Positions 54,638 to 62,478 of a stretch of 63,371 nt of DNA are shown here, piece after piece. The DNA is from Puniceicoccales bacterium Verruco_02 (GTDB lineage: Bacteria; Verrucomicrobiota; Verrucomicrobiia; Opitutales; Oceanipulchritudinaceae). The stretch covers positions 1 through 63,371 of the forward strand of contig LVBW01000004.1 in assembly GCA_001604585.1 (NCBI GenBank). The letters run 5' to 3'. Every line of letters begins with the position of its first letter. Positions within the stretch are counted from its first letter, which is position 1. The notes under the pieces are model-generated. The model was not told the origin of the DNA and searched no databases. It worked only from the letters and a program-made list of their open reading frames with translations. Both the position numbers and the translations under genes were made by a program.

Positions 54638-56356
54638 ATGGACAAGGCCCACCCGCATGGCAGGACAAGCCCGGCAGTCACTCAGGCGCTATACAATATC
54701 AGCCGCCTGCCCGGCACCTGTGCGGACGGTCGGGAGGCCCTGAACATAATACTGGACCAGATACTGGCCGTACTGCCAGCCACAAGCGGCAGCATCAACC
54801 TGATTAACCCCGACTCGCGAATGCTGGAGCTGGAAGTGCTGCGCGGGATGCCCGAACGCTCCAAGCAGCTTCAGCTAAGCCTTGGCGAAGGAGTAACAGG
54901 CTGGGTGGCCCTACACGGCAGGCCCATGCTGGTGCCCGACGTTACGCAGGACATTCACTACGTGCCTGTGTCCGCAAGGGTGCGGAGCGAAATGGCGGCA
55001 CCGATGGCGGACCGCGGGGCGGTGGTGGGAGTAATCAACCTTGATAGCGACGTTAAGGAAGCCTTCGACGAAAAAGACCTCGAAACGCTGGCCCTCTTGA
55101 GCAACGAGGCCGCCCGCGCCATGAGCCTTATCTGGCACATGGACCTGATGCAGATAAAATCCCGCCAGCTCGAATCGCTCGTCAATGCCTCGCGCGAACT
55201 GGTGGGCCATCTGGACATGTCCAGCCTGCTTGCGCAGATTACGAACGTGGCCCTGACGCTGGGCAACTTCCGCCTCGCGGCCCTGTTCCTGTACGACCCG
55301 GCCACTCAGCGCCTCTCGATGGAAACCATCGCGGGCATTCGCAACATAGGCAGTTACAGCGAAACCCTGCTGCTGGAGGAAAGCGCCATAGGCACAGCCA
55401 TCCGCCGTCGCAAACAGGTGGAAGTGCCCGACCTGCCCCGAAGCGAGGAGCACCACTTTGTTGATGTCGTTTACAGCGAGGGCCTAGTCTCCATGCTGGC
55501 TACGCCCCTGATGTTCGAGGACAAGGTGCTGGGCGTTCTCAACATTTATACGGACAGAAGGCACCGCTTCAGTAACGACGAGCGCAACCTCATGGCCGCG
55601 CTCTGCGGGATTAGCGCCCTTTCCATAATCAACGCCCGCCTGTACGACCGCGTCTTCCGCACCGAGGACACACTGCGTCGCAACGACCGCCTGACAACGC
55701 TCGGACTACTCTCGGCCGAGATAGCGCACGAGATACGCAACCCCCTCACCGTCATAAAGCTGCTCTTTGGCAGCATGAATCTGGAATTTGCCAGCGACGA
55801 CATGCGCTGCCGCGACGTGGAGATAATCGCCGAAAAGCTCGACCAGCTCGAAGGCATCGTAACGCGCGTCCTCAGCTTTGGCAAAAACAGCGAGGGCCTG
55901 CACTCGCACTGGGATCTAGTCCGCATAGTGGACGACACCCTGCACCTTGTGCGCCTCAAGCTGCGCCAAAGCGGCATACGGCTGGACTTCAGCCATCCGG
56001 GCCGCCCGCTGAGGGTGGAGGCCAGCAAGGGTCAGCTCCAGCAGGCCGTGCTGAACATTGTGATGAACGCCGTTCAGGCCATGCCCGAGGGCGGAGCGCT
56101 GGAGCTGGGCATACAGGTGGAGAGCGGCCCAGAGGGCGATGTTGGCGTAATCCGCGTTCACGACACGGGCCGAGGCATACCAGAGGAGATACGAAGCCGC
56201 ATTTTCGACTCCTTCCTCACTGGCAAGGCAACGGGAACGGGTCTTGGCCTGAACATCTCCAAGCGCATCCTGAAAAGCCACAACGGCGATATTGAGGTGG
56301 AAAAAAGCAGCCCGGAAGGAACTGTGGTGAAGCTGTGGCTACCGCTCGCAAGATGA
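54638..56356 (+). CDS. GAF-GAF sensor histidine kinase
   Basis: The 572-aa kinase has two GAF domains (about 15-165 and 180-330: SLGEGVTGWVALHGRPMLVPDV, AAPMADRGAVVGVINLDSD, then LLLEESAIGTAIRRRKQVEV, GVLNIYTDRRHRFSNDE). A HisKA region follows with LSAEIAHEIRNPLTVIK (His near 365), then HATPase_c with QAVLNIVMNAVQAMPEGG, HDTGRGIPEE, and TGTGLGLNISKRILKSHNGDI. The NtrB/AtoS-like type fits a two-component sensor of small ligands or redox. There are no membrane spans. The nearest response regulator is on the opposite strand at 56.9-58.1 kb and is a natural candidate partner. Confidence 0.94.
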   Translation: MDKAHPHGRTSPAVTQALYNISRLPGTCADGREALNIILDQILAVLPATSGSINLINPDSRMLELEVLRGMPERSKQLQLSLGEGVTGWVALHGRPMLVPDVTQDIHYVPVSARVRSEMAAPMADRGAVVGVINLDSDVKEAFDEKDLETLALLSNEAARAMSLIWHMDLMQIKSRQLESLVNASRELVGHLDMSSLLAQITNVALTLGNFRLAALFLYDPATQRLSMETIAGIRNIGSYSETLLLEESAIGTAIRRRKQVEVPDLPRSEEHHFVDVVYSEGLVSMLATPLMFEDKVLGVLNIYTDRRHRFSNDERNLMAALCGISALSIINARLYDRVFRTEDTLRRNDRLTTLGLLSAEIAHEIRNPLTVIKLLFGSMNLEFASDDMRCRDVEIIAEKLDQLEGIVTRVLSFGKNSEGLHSHWDLVRIVDDTLHLVRLKLRQSGIRLDFSHPGRPLRVEASKGQLQQAVLNIVMNAVQAMPEGGALELGIQVESGPEGDVGVIRVHDTGRGIPEEIRSRIFDSFLTGKATGTGLGLNISKRILKSHNGDIEVEKSSPEGTVVKLWLPLAR

Positions 56357-56400
56357 AAAGGCGAAGGGCCACAGCCCGCATTCAAGCGACCTAGGACGTG

Positions 56401-56928
56401 TCATTGCCCGAACTGTGCAAGAAAAGCGTCCTTCCACAAATAGCCGTCGAGCAGGGCCGGGCAGTCGCTGCCCATTATTCGCAATGCCGCGTACAGGGCC
56501 TCGATCGTCGCAAGGCCGCAGTCGGGATCTTCCGTCATCTTCGACACCCTCGGATACGCCGTCCTTATCCCTACTGGCAGACTGCGCTCCAGTGGCAGGC
56601 CCTCTATCATGCGCCGCATTCCCGGCAAGAGTCGCCAGGTGCTGTCCAAGAGCAGCAGCGGCCTCAAGGCCCTGCCCGCCTCGTCGCGAACAAGGTAATG
56701 CGCCCTGTCCCCGCAAAAGGCCCCTTCCTCGGCAAGGTCAAGCAAACCGTCGGCTGGGGAAATCACCGGCGCTCCCGGCGCGAGCAACAAAAAGCCCGTG
56801 CCATCGAATGAAAAGCCCGGCTTGGCACGGTGGAAGAAAGTCCCCTCCCACTCTTCGAGCGGCAGTAGAGAGCATTTGGAACGCTTCTCCTTGGGGTGAC
56901 GAACAGCTACTATGCGTGGAATCGGCAT
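56401..56928 (-). CDS. DTW-domain / Tsr3-like protein
   Basis: The 175-aa protein carries LLLLDSTWRLLPGMRRMI, which contains the DTW-type motif (D-S-T-W), and then SLPVGIRTAYPRVSKMTEDPDCGLATIEALYAAL, the region where the family has R-x-R...P...LST-E-A. The N-terminus RIVAVRHPKEKRSKCSLLPLEEW is also in keeping. Families with this domain transfer an aminocarboxypropyl group from SAM to rRNA or tRNA. The call as a modifying enzyme is plausible, not proven. ATG 56928 is preferred to TTG 56955. It is 30 nt downstream of the response regulator on the same strand. Confidence 0.62.
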   Translation of the reverse strand: MPIPRIVAVRHPKEKRSKCSLLPLEEWEGTFFHRAKPGFSFDGTGFLLLAPGAPVISPADGLLDLAEEGAFCGDRAHYLVRDEAGRALRPLLLLDSTWRLLPGMRRMIEGLPLERSLPVGIRTAYPRVSKMTEDPDCGLATIEALYAALRIMGSDCPALLDGYLWKDAFLAQFGQ

Positions 56929-56958
56929 CTTGGTGCTGGGGCTGCAATCTGCCAAGAC

Positions 56959-58131
56959 TCAAAGCCCGGTCCGCGAGGGAGCGGAGAGCGCCTCGCCAAC
57001 CACGCTGCGCAACTCACCACGACTGAAGGGTTTGCGCAGCATCGCATCGAAACCATAACGGGCGTGATCGCGCATGACAGGATCGTTCCATGCCCCGCTC
57101 ATAACGATGGCCCTTATGCCTGGGCATATGGCGCGAAGGGAGCTTAGCAGCTCCGCCCCTCCTCCCGAGCCGGGCACCGAGAGGTCCAGAATCACAAGGC
57201 CAAAGGGGTTTCCATCCTGCATCGCGTTGCGGAAAAGGCGCAGTGCCTCCTCGTCGCTCACGGCAACATCCACGCTGTGGCCGGACTTGTCGAGCAGGCG
57301 GCGAATGCTGCGCGAGACCACCTCGTAATCCTCCAGCACCAGAACGCGGACGGGCCGCGGCTCTGCAAGCGACGCCTGACAATCTGGCACAGCCGTCCCG
57401 GCCTCTTCGCGAAGGCCCGAACTCTCGGCCACAAAAAACACTCTCCTGCCAGTCCAGGGGCCGTCAATAAGGCGGAGCTGACGCACGCGCACGGGCAGCT
57501 GTCCGCGTTCCCGGCACCGTATGCTGACAAGCTGGGGGGATCCGTCCGCCCCGGTCACTATGTCCAGCCCCGGCATCAGATCCTGCACCGGGCGACCACC
57601 TGCGCGCCAGACGCAGTCAAAGGCGCTTGCAAAGGCATCGTTCATCAGGAGCACCTCGCCATCGTCAGAGCAGAGCAGCGCCGCTTCCGGCAAAGAGCGA
57701 AAAAGGGCCGAATCCGCCCCCTCGTCCCCACCAGTCCACAAAGGCCCGCCAAGGTCACGATTGCGTATGTCGCGGCGGATCCTTCGCGCCAGTATGCCAA
57801 GATGAACGGGGCTTACGAGGTAGTCATTGGCCCCGCTGTCGAAGGCGCGGTGTATGGCAGAGTCCTCGTCGTTGTCCGAATAGATGTAAACAGGCAGCCC
57901 TCCAGCACCGGGCATCTTGCGAATGCTTGAGCACATTTCCTCCACCCCGGCCCCGACAAGGCCCGAAGATAGCAGAACAGCGTCCGGCGCAGTCGTGCGG
58001 CAAAGGTCCATCAGCTCCTGAGAACTGGCAGCCTGCGCATACTCGAAGGCGCCTCCAAGCCCCATGCACAGGCTTTCCCGAAGGAAGCGGTCGCTCTCGG
58101 CCACGATGAGTCTGGGGATGCTCCGGTGCAT
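56959..58131 (-). CDS. Response regulator: pseudo-receiver, PAS, receiver
   Basis: A 390-aa protein with three parts. The first receiver-like domain (about 5-125: RLIVAESDRFLRESL, DAVLLSSGLVGAG, GANDYLVSPVHL) lacks the phospho-acceptor Asp and the Lys, so it is likely not phosphorylated. A PAS domain (about 145-240) contains LPEAALLCSDDGEVLLMNDAF. The last receiver (about 258-380) is complete: VLVLEDYEVVSRS, LVILDLSVPGSGG, AIVMSGAWND, MLRKPFSRGEL. There is no DNA-binding or enzymatic output. It may relay phosphate or act by binding. Its partner could be the GAF kinase next door or another kinase. Confidence 0.9.
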   Translation of the reverse strand: MHRSIPRLIVAESDRFLRESLCMGLGGAFEYAQAASSQELMDLCRTTAPDAVLLSSGLVGAGVEEMCSSIRKMPGAGGLPVYIYSDNDEDSAIHRAFDSGANDYLVSPVHLGILARRIRRDIRNRDLGGPLWTGGDEGADSALFRSLPEAALLCSDDGEVLLMNDAFASAFDCVWRAGGRPVQDLMPGLDIVTGADGSPQLVSIRCRERGQLPVRVRQLRLIDGPWTGRRVFFVAESSGLREEAGTAVPDCQASLAEPRPVRVLVLEDYEVVSRSIRRLLDKSGHSVDVAVSDEEALRLFRNAMQDGNPFGLVILDLSVPGSGGGAELLSSLRAICPGIRAIVMSGAWNDPVMRDHARYGFDAMLRKPFSRGELRSVVGEALSAPSRTGL

Positions 58132-58210
58132 GAGAAGTTTTTATACGCAAGAGGGCGCAACAATCAAACAGAGAAGAACGCGCGATGGGATGCGTTTGCA
58201 GATGCCCTCC

Positions 58211-59218
58211 CTAGCGTATCGGGTGCTCGGGCTTCAAGTCGCGGCTCATGAGGGCGGCGATGGCGTCCGAAGCCTTCATGCCCCCGAAGAGCAGGGCCTG
58301 CACCTGCATGAGTATGGGCGCGTCGATGCCGTTTCGCTGGCAGATGTCCACAAAGCTCTGGCAGGAATGGTAACCCTCCACGGTTTTGCCGGTGGCGAGC
58401 AGCTCCTCAATCGGCACTCCACGCGCGATTTTCTCGCCAAAAGTGCGGTTGCGGCTCTCCTGCCCATTGCAGGTAAGTACGAGGTCTCCAAAGCCGGAGA
58501 GGCCGAAAAAAGTCTCCATTCGCCCGCCAAGAGCCAGCCCAACGCGCACCATCTCGGCAAGCGAGCGTGTCAACAGGGCCGCCTTGGTGTTGTCGCCCAG
58601 CTCCAGCCCGTCGCAGCAGCCTGCGGCTATGGCGTACACGTTCTTGATACTTCCGCCTAGGCAGACGCCGCTCATGTCGTCGCTCGAATATACCCTTAGC
58701 GAGGCCCCGCTCATGGCCTGCTGAAGATCGCGCATAAGCTCCGGGGCATAGTTGCCCGCCAGAACAATTGCCGAAGGCTTGCCCTGCGCAACCTGCGTGG
58801 CAAAGGTCGGCCCGCTGAGTATGCCAACCCCGTACAGGTCGCCCAGTTCCTCCTCGGCCACCTTTGTGGATAGAAGCAGGCTCTCTTCCTCAAGGCCCTT
58901 TGTAAGAAGCACCACACTGCGCAGTCTTGCCGCGTCCCTTGCGGCGGCACGAATGCTCCGGCACACCCCGCGAAGAAAGCTGGACGGAGCACCTATTATG
59001 CAACATTCCGCCTCCAAGAGCGCGGGTTTTAGCTCCATGCCTATCTGCAAACGCTCCGGCAGATGAAAGCCGGGGAGAAAGGGACTCTCGCGGCGCGAGG
59101 TCATGTGCATGGCCTCGTCCATCCTGTAGGGCACAAGGGTCACAGTGTGCCCGAGGCGGTCAAGATGTATGGCCATAGCTGTGGACCAGGCTCCGGCGGG
59201 ATATAGGCAAAAGTTCAC
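58211..59218 (-). CDS. gpsA: Glycerol-3-phosphate dehydrogenase [NAD(P)+]
   Basis: GpsA makes sn-glycerol 3-phosphate from DHAP for phospholipids. The 335-aa chain starts at GTG 59218 (MNFCLYPAGAWSTAMAIHL); the usual dinucleotide motif GxGxWGTA reads YPAGAWSTA, so the first glycine position is changed. The rest is typical: LLTKGLEEESLLL, GILSGPTFATQVAQGKPSAIVLA, the catalytic Lys in LGGSIKNVYAIAAGCCDGLELGDNTKAALLTR, GLSGFGDLVLTCNGQESRNRTFG, TVEGYHSCQSF. It begins 6 nt after the panB stop, so the two form an operon. Confidence 0.95.
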   Translation of the reverse strand: MNFCLYPAGAWSTAMAIHLDRLGHTVTLVPYRMDEAMHMTSRRESPFLPGFHLPERLQIGMELKPALLEAECCIIGAPSSFLRGVCRSIRAAARDAARLRSVVLLTKGLEEESLLLSTKVAEEELGDLYGVGILSGPTFATQVAQGKPSAIVLAGNYAPELMRDLQQAMSGASLRVYSSDDMSGVCLGGSIKNVYAIAAGCCDGLELGDNTKAALLTRSLAEMVRVGLALGGRMETFFGLSGFGDLVLTCNGQESRNRTFGEKIARGVPIEELLATGKTVEGYHSCQSFVDICQRNGIDAPILMQVQALLFGGMKASDAIAALMSRDLKPEHPIR

Positions 59219-59223
59219 GTTTG

Positions 59224-60021
59224 CTACTGTTTGGGAGTTGTTACGGGAAAACGGCCCTCGCGCACGTCGGCCGCGTAGTCGCCAAAAGCCTTGGAAGCGG
59301 CGCTGCCTAGATCCGCGTACACCTTTGCAAAGGGCGGGCCTCCACCGGGGGTAAGGCCCAGAATGTCCGTGGAGACGATTATCTGCCCGTCGCAGCCAAG
59401 GCCGGAGCCTATGCCGATCAAGGGCACATTCAGCGCGGCGCTTATGGCCTCGGCAGTATCGTGACAGATCATCTCGCCAACGATGCAGAAGGCACCGGCG
59501 GCCTCCACGGCCTTTGCGTCGGCTATTAGCTGCACCCTCTCAACCTCGCTCTTGCCGAAGCGGCGGTATCCGCCAAGTTGTAGCACGCGCTGGGGCAGTA
59601 GGCCGATATGGCCCATGACGGGGATGCCAGCCGCGCAGAGGGCGGCAATTTTCGGAGCCATGTCCTCGCCGCCTTCGATCTTCACCGCATCGACACCGCT
59701 TTGCTGCATAAACACGGCACAGGCATCGAGGAGGCGCTCGAACGAGCCGCCCGCCACGGCAAAGGGCACATCCGCCACGACAAGGGCCGAGGGCCGCGCG
59801 CGAACAACCGCCGCGCAGTGATGCGCCATCATTTCGACAGTCACGGGGATCGTGCTCTCAAAGCCGAGAACGGCGTTGCCCATCGAATCGCCCACCAGTA
59901 TGAGGTCCACCCCCGCCCCGTCGGCAAGGGCTGCGAACGCGGCGTCGTACGCCGTTGTGCAGACGACCTTGCGGCCCTCCTTTTTCATCCGCCGTATGGC
60001 GGCTGTGTTTACGCGTCCCAT
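59224..60021 (-). CDS. panB: 3-methyl-2-oxobutanoate hydroxymethyltransferase
   Basis: PanB adds a hydroxymethyl group from methylenetetrahydrofolate to 2-oxoisovalerate, giving ketopantoate for pantothenate and CoA. Motifs: VCTTAYDAAFAALADGAGVDLILVGDSMGNAVLG, TVEMMAHHCAAVVR, DVPF, VKIEGGEDMAPKIAAL, IPVMGHIGLLPQRV, and LIGIGSGLGCDGQIIVSTDILGL. The 265-aa length is normal. ATG 60021 is chosen over the TTG two codons upstream. panC is not in the window. gpsA follows directly. Confidence 0.96.
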   Translation of the reverse strand: MGRVNTAAIRRMKKEGRKVVCTTAYDAAFAALADGAGVDLILVGDSMGNAVLGFESTIPVTVEMMAHHCAAVVRARPSALVVADVPFAVAGGSFERLLDACAVFMQQSGVDAVKIEGGEDMAPKIAALCAAGIPVMGHIGLLPQRVLQLGGYRRFGKSEVERVQLIADAKAVEAAGAFCIVGEMICHDTAEAISAALNVPLIGIGSGLGCDGQIIVSTDILGLTPGGGPPFAKVYADLGSAASKAFGDYAADVREGRFPVTTPKQ

Positions 60022-60304
60022 ATCCAAACAGGAAACACCCGCAAGGGCGCACGCTCAAGATTGAAAACTACCCTCTGTCATAAGATAGCACCCCAATGAG
60101 AAACTTCAAAATGCGGAAAACAATCATCAAGCAGATGTAAAACAGCGCACTCTGTGCTACTGTCCCTGACCAACGCTGCAACAATCCCCTTGCCTTGCGC
60201 CTCTTCAATAATTGCGCATACTGGCGTATAAATCCAAGGGAGCGTTTCTTCCAACAACACGCGTATTCGCGCCTCGTCCTGAGATAAGCACATACATACG
60301 AAAA
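60022..60304. other. Divergent gap between panB and cheR
   Basis: A 283-nt gap with promoters in both directions expected. No clear -35/-10 pair and no stable hairpin were found. A minus-strand frame of 71 codons (60078-60293) is open here but has no Shine-Dalgarno. Confidence 0.5.
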
Positions 60305-61198
60305 ATGAGTCCTTTCCCCTTCAGCTCACAGGATAGAAACGGCAGCCCCTTCTCCAGCCCGGCTCCGATAACGGCCGCCGAATACGAATTCATCCGCCAG
60401 ATAGTTTACGAGCACAGCCGCATCAACCTCGGCCCCAGCAAGAAGGAACTGGTAATGGCGCGCTTGTCCAAGCGCCTTCGCGCACTGAACCTTAACGGCT
60501 ATTCGGACTACATAAACATGCTGCGCACCCCGGCGGGCAAGGACGAGATGACCAACCTCATCGACTCCATCTCGACCAACCACACCTACTTTTTCCGCGA
60601 GCCGCAACACTTCGACTTTCTTACGCAAGTGGTGCTTCCCCAGTTCTGCGAACAGGACGGGGCCAAGCGTGGGGCGACAAGCGGCACCTTCAAGGTATGG
60701 AGCGCGGCCACTTCGAGCGGCGAGGAGCCGTACACCATCTCGCTACTGCTGGACGACTACTTTTCACGCATACGCGGCTGGAACTGGAACATACTCTGCA
60801 CCGATATTTCCACACGCGTGCTGGCCAAGGCCCAGGAGGGCATATTCTCCAAGGACCGCCTAGGCCCCGTTCGCCCCGACTGGCTTCAACGCTACTTCGA
60901 CAAGGGAGTTGGCGAGAGCGAAGGCTTCTACCGGGTCAAGCCCGAGCTTAGGCGCAACCTCAGCTTCCGCGCCCTGAACCTATTGGCTCCTAGCTACCCC
61001 TTCCGCGACAGCTTTCAGGTGGTGTTCCTGCGCAACGTGATGATATATTTCGACCGCGAGACTCAGGAAGAACTGGTCAACAAGATTTACCCCCTCATCC
61101 AGCCCGGCGGCTACCTCATAATCGGCCACGCCGAGAGCCTTACCAACGTCAAGCACCCCTTCAAGCTGGTCAAACCCTCCATCTACCGCAAGGCATAG
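60305..61198 (+). CDS. cheR: CheR-type chemoreceptor methyltransferase
   Basis: The 297-aa protein has a CheR N-terminal helical domain (AEYEFIRQIVYEHSRINLGPSKKELVMARLSKRLRAL) and a SAM-dependent catalytic domain: FFREPQHFDFL, KVWSAATSSGEEPYTISLLLDDY, LCTDISTRVLAKAQEGIFS, and VVFLRNVMIYFDRETQEEL with IIGHAESL near the end. It methylates glutamates on chemoreceptors. There is no TPR or pentapeptide-binding tail. ATG 60305 begins the real protein. cheB follows after 12 nt. No chemoreceptor, CheA or CheW gene is in the window. Confidence 0.95.
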   Translation: MSPFPFSSQDRNGSPFSSPAPITAAEYEFIRQIVYEHSRINLGPSKKELVMARLSKRLRALNLNGYSDYINMLRTPAGKDEMTNLIDSISTNHTYFFREPQHFDFLTQVVLPQFCEQDGAKRGATSGTFKVWSAATSSGEEPYTISLLLDDYFSRIRGWNWNILCTDISTRVLAKAQEGIFSKDRLGPVRPDWLQRYFDKGVGESEGFYRVKPELRRNLSFRALNLLAPSYPFRDSFQVVFLRNVMIYFDRETQEELVNKIYPLIQPGGYLIIGHAESLTNVKHPFKLVKPSIYRKA

Positions 61199-61210
61199 AC
61201 AGGCAACGCG

Positions 61211-62338
61211 ATGGCCAACGACAAAATCAAGGTTCTCATTGTTGACGACTCGCTTGTGGTGAGGCGGATGCTCTCGCGCATACTCAGCGAAGACCCTATG
61301 ATAGAGGTAGTGGGCACTGCGGAAGACCCCTACGACGCCGAGGGCAAGATTCTCCAGCTTAACCCGGATGTGCTGACCTTGGACATTGAAATGCCCAAGA
61401 TGGACGGGCTGACCTTCCTGAAAATCCTCATGGAAAAGCGGCCGATGCCCGTCATCGTCATGAGTTCGCTTAGCCAGGGAGGCTCCACTTACGCAATGGA
61501 TGCCCTTCAGTACGGCGCGGTCGAGGTGCTGGCAAAGCCTTACGGCCCGTACTCTGTGGGCAACGTTGGCGCACAGCTCGTGGACAAGGTGAAGGCCGCA
61601 GCAGCCTCGCGAAAGAGAATAGGCATACTTAAGCGCAGCTTCGCAAGCGCCAGCGCCGCCCAGCGCCAAGCATCTGCGCCGCCGCCTGCGCCCATCCCCG
61701 GAGCGCCGGTGCCAGTTGCAGCCCCGCCTCCGCCCGCGCCAGCGCCCGTACGCTTCCACTCTCGTCAGTTGATAGCCCTCGGGGCCTCCACCGGCGGCAC
61801 AGAGGCGCTGAAGGAAGTGCTCGTGGCCCTGCCTGCGGACATGCCGCCCATAGTCGTGGTTCAGCACATACCGCCCTACTTTTCCAAAGCCTTTGCGGAC
61901 CGCCTCAACGGCCTCTGCGCCCTGTCCGTAAAGGAGGCCGAGGAGGGCGACCTTGCCCGGCCAGGCACGGTCCTCGTTGCCCCCGGAGACTTCCACATGG
62001 TCGTTCACTGGGGAACGCAGGGCTATCAGGTATCGCTCAAGAAGGGGCCACAGGTCTGGCATCAGCGCCCCGCAGTGGACATCCTTTTCAAGACTGCCGC
62101 AGAGGCCGCTGGCAAGTACTGCATAGGCGCCCTCTTTACTGGCATGGGACGCGACGGAGCCGAGGGCCTGCTCGCCATCAAGAACAAGGGCGCGATGACC
62201 TACGCTCAGGACGAGGCTTCCTGCGTGGTCTATGGTATGCCAAAGGCCGCTGTTGAACTGGGGGCAGCGCAAAAAGTGGCCCCACTGGACAAAATAGCCG
62301 GCCTATTGCGCGAGAGTGCCATCGCTGGCAAGCTCTGA
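61211..62338 (+). CDS. cheB: Chemotaxis protein-glutamate methylesterase CheB
   Basis: The 375-aa response regulator-esterase. The receiver has KVLIVDDSLVVRRML with Asp58 in VLTLDIEMPKMDG, MSSLSQGG and Lys in VEVLAKPYGPYS. A Pro/Ala-rich linker of about 40 residues separates it from the CheB esterase: Ser in LGASTGGTEAL, His in VVQHIPPYFSKAFADRLN and Asp in TGMGRDGAEGLLAIK make the catalytic triad. Phosphorylation relieves inhibition of receptor demethylation. Together with CheR it sets adaptation. The linker is longer than in enteric CheB. It ends 140 nt before the next kinase. Confidence 0.96.
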   Translation: MANDKIKVLIVDDSLVVRRMLSRILSEDPMIEVVGTAEDPYDAEGKILQLNPDVLTLDIEMPKMDGLTFLKILMEKRPMPVIVMSSLSQGGSTYAMDALQYGAVEVLAKPYGPYSVGNVGAQLVDKVKAAAASRKRIGILKRSFASASAAQRQASAPPPAPIPGAPVPVAAPPPPAPAPVRFHSRQLIALGASTGGTEALKEVLVALPADMPPIVVVQHIPPYFSKAFADRLNGLCALSVKEAEEGDLARPGTVLVAPGDFHMVVHWGTQGYQVSLKKGPQVWHQRPAVDILFKTAAEAAGKYCIGALFTGMGRDGAEGLLAIKNKGAMTYAQDEASCVVYGMPKAAVELGAAQKVAPLDKIAGLLRESAIAGKL

Positions 62339-62478
62339 ACCGTCTATATCGCCACATAACTGCGTTGGAAGGAGGGATTTCCGATTTCCAAAGCGTTCTT
62401 TGCTTGTTTCAAGTCGCATTTAAGTTTTCATCGAGTAGAGAAATATCCTCATGGCTGGCAGAACGCCGGCACCTTAAG

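Noticed and set aside
60078-60293. 71-codon minus-strand frame between panB and cheR
   Set aside because: The product looks moderately protein-like but has no Shine-Dalgarno and no recognised motif, and it lies in the divergent promoter region. Conservation in relatives would be needed to accept it.
60980-62272. 430-codon minus-strand frame across cheR and cheB
   Set aside because: Antisense shadow of cheR and cheB, both with complete catalytic residues.
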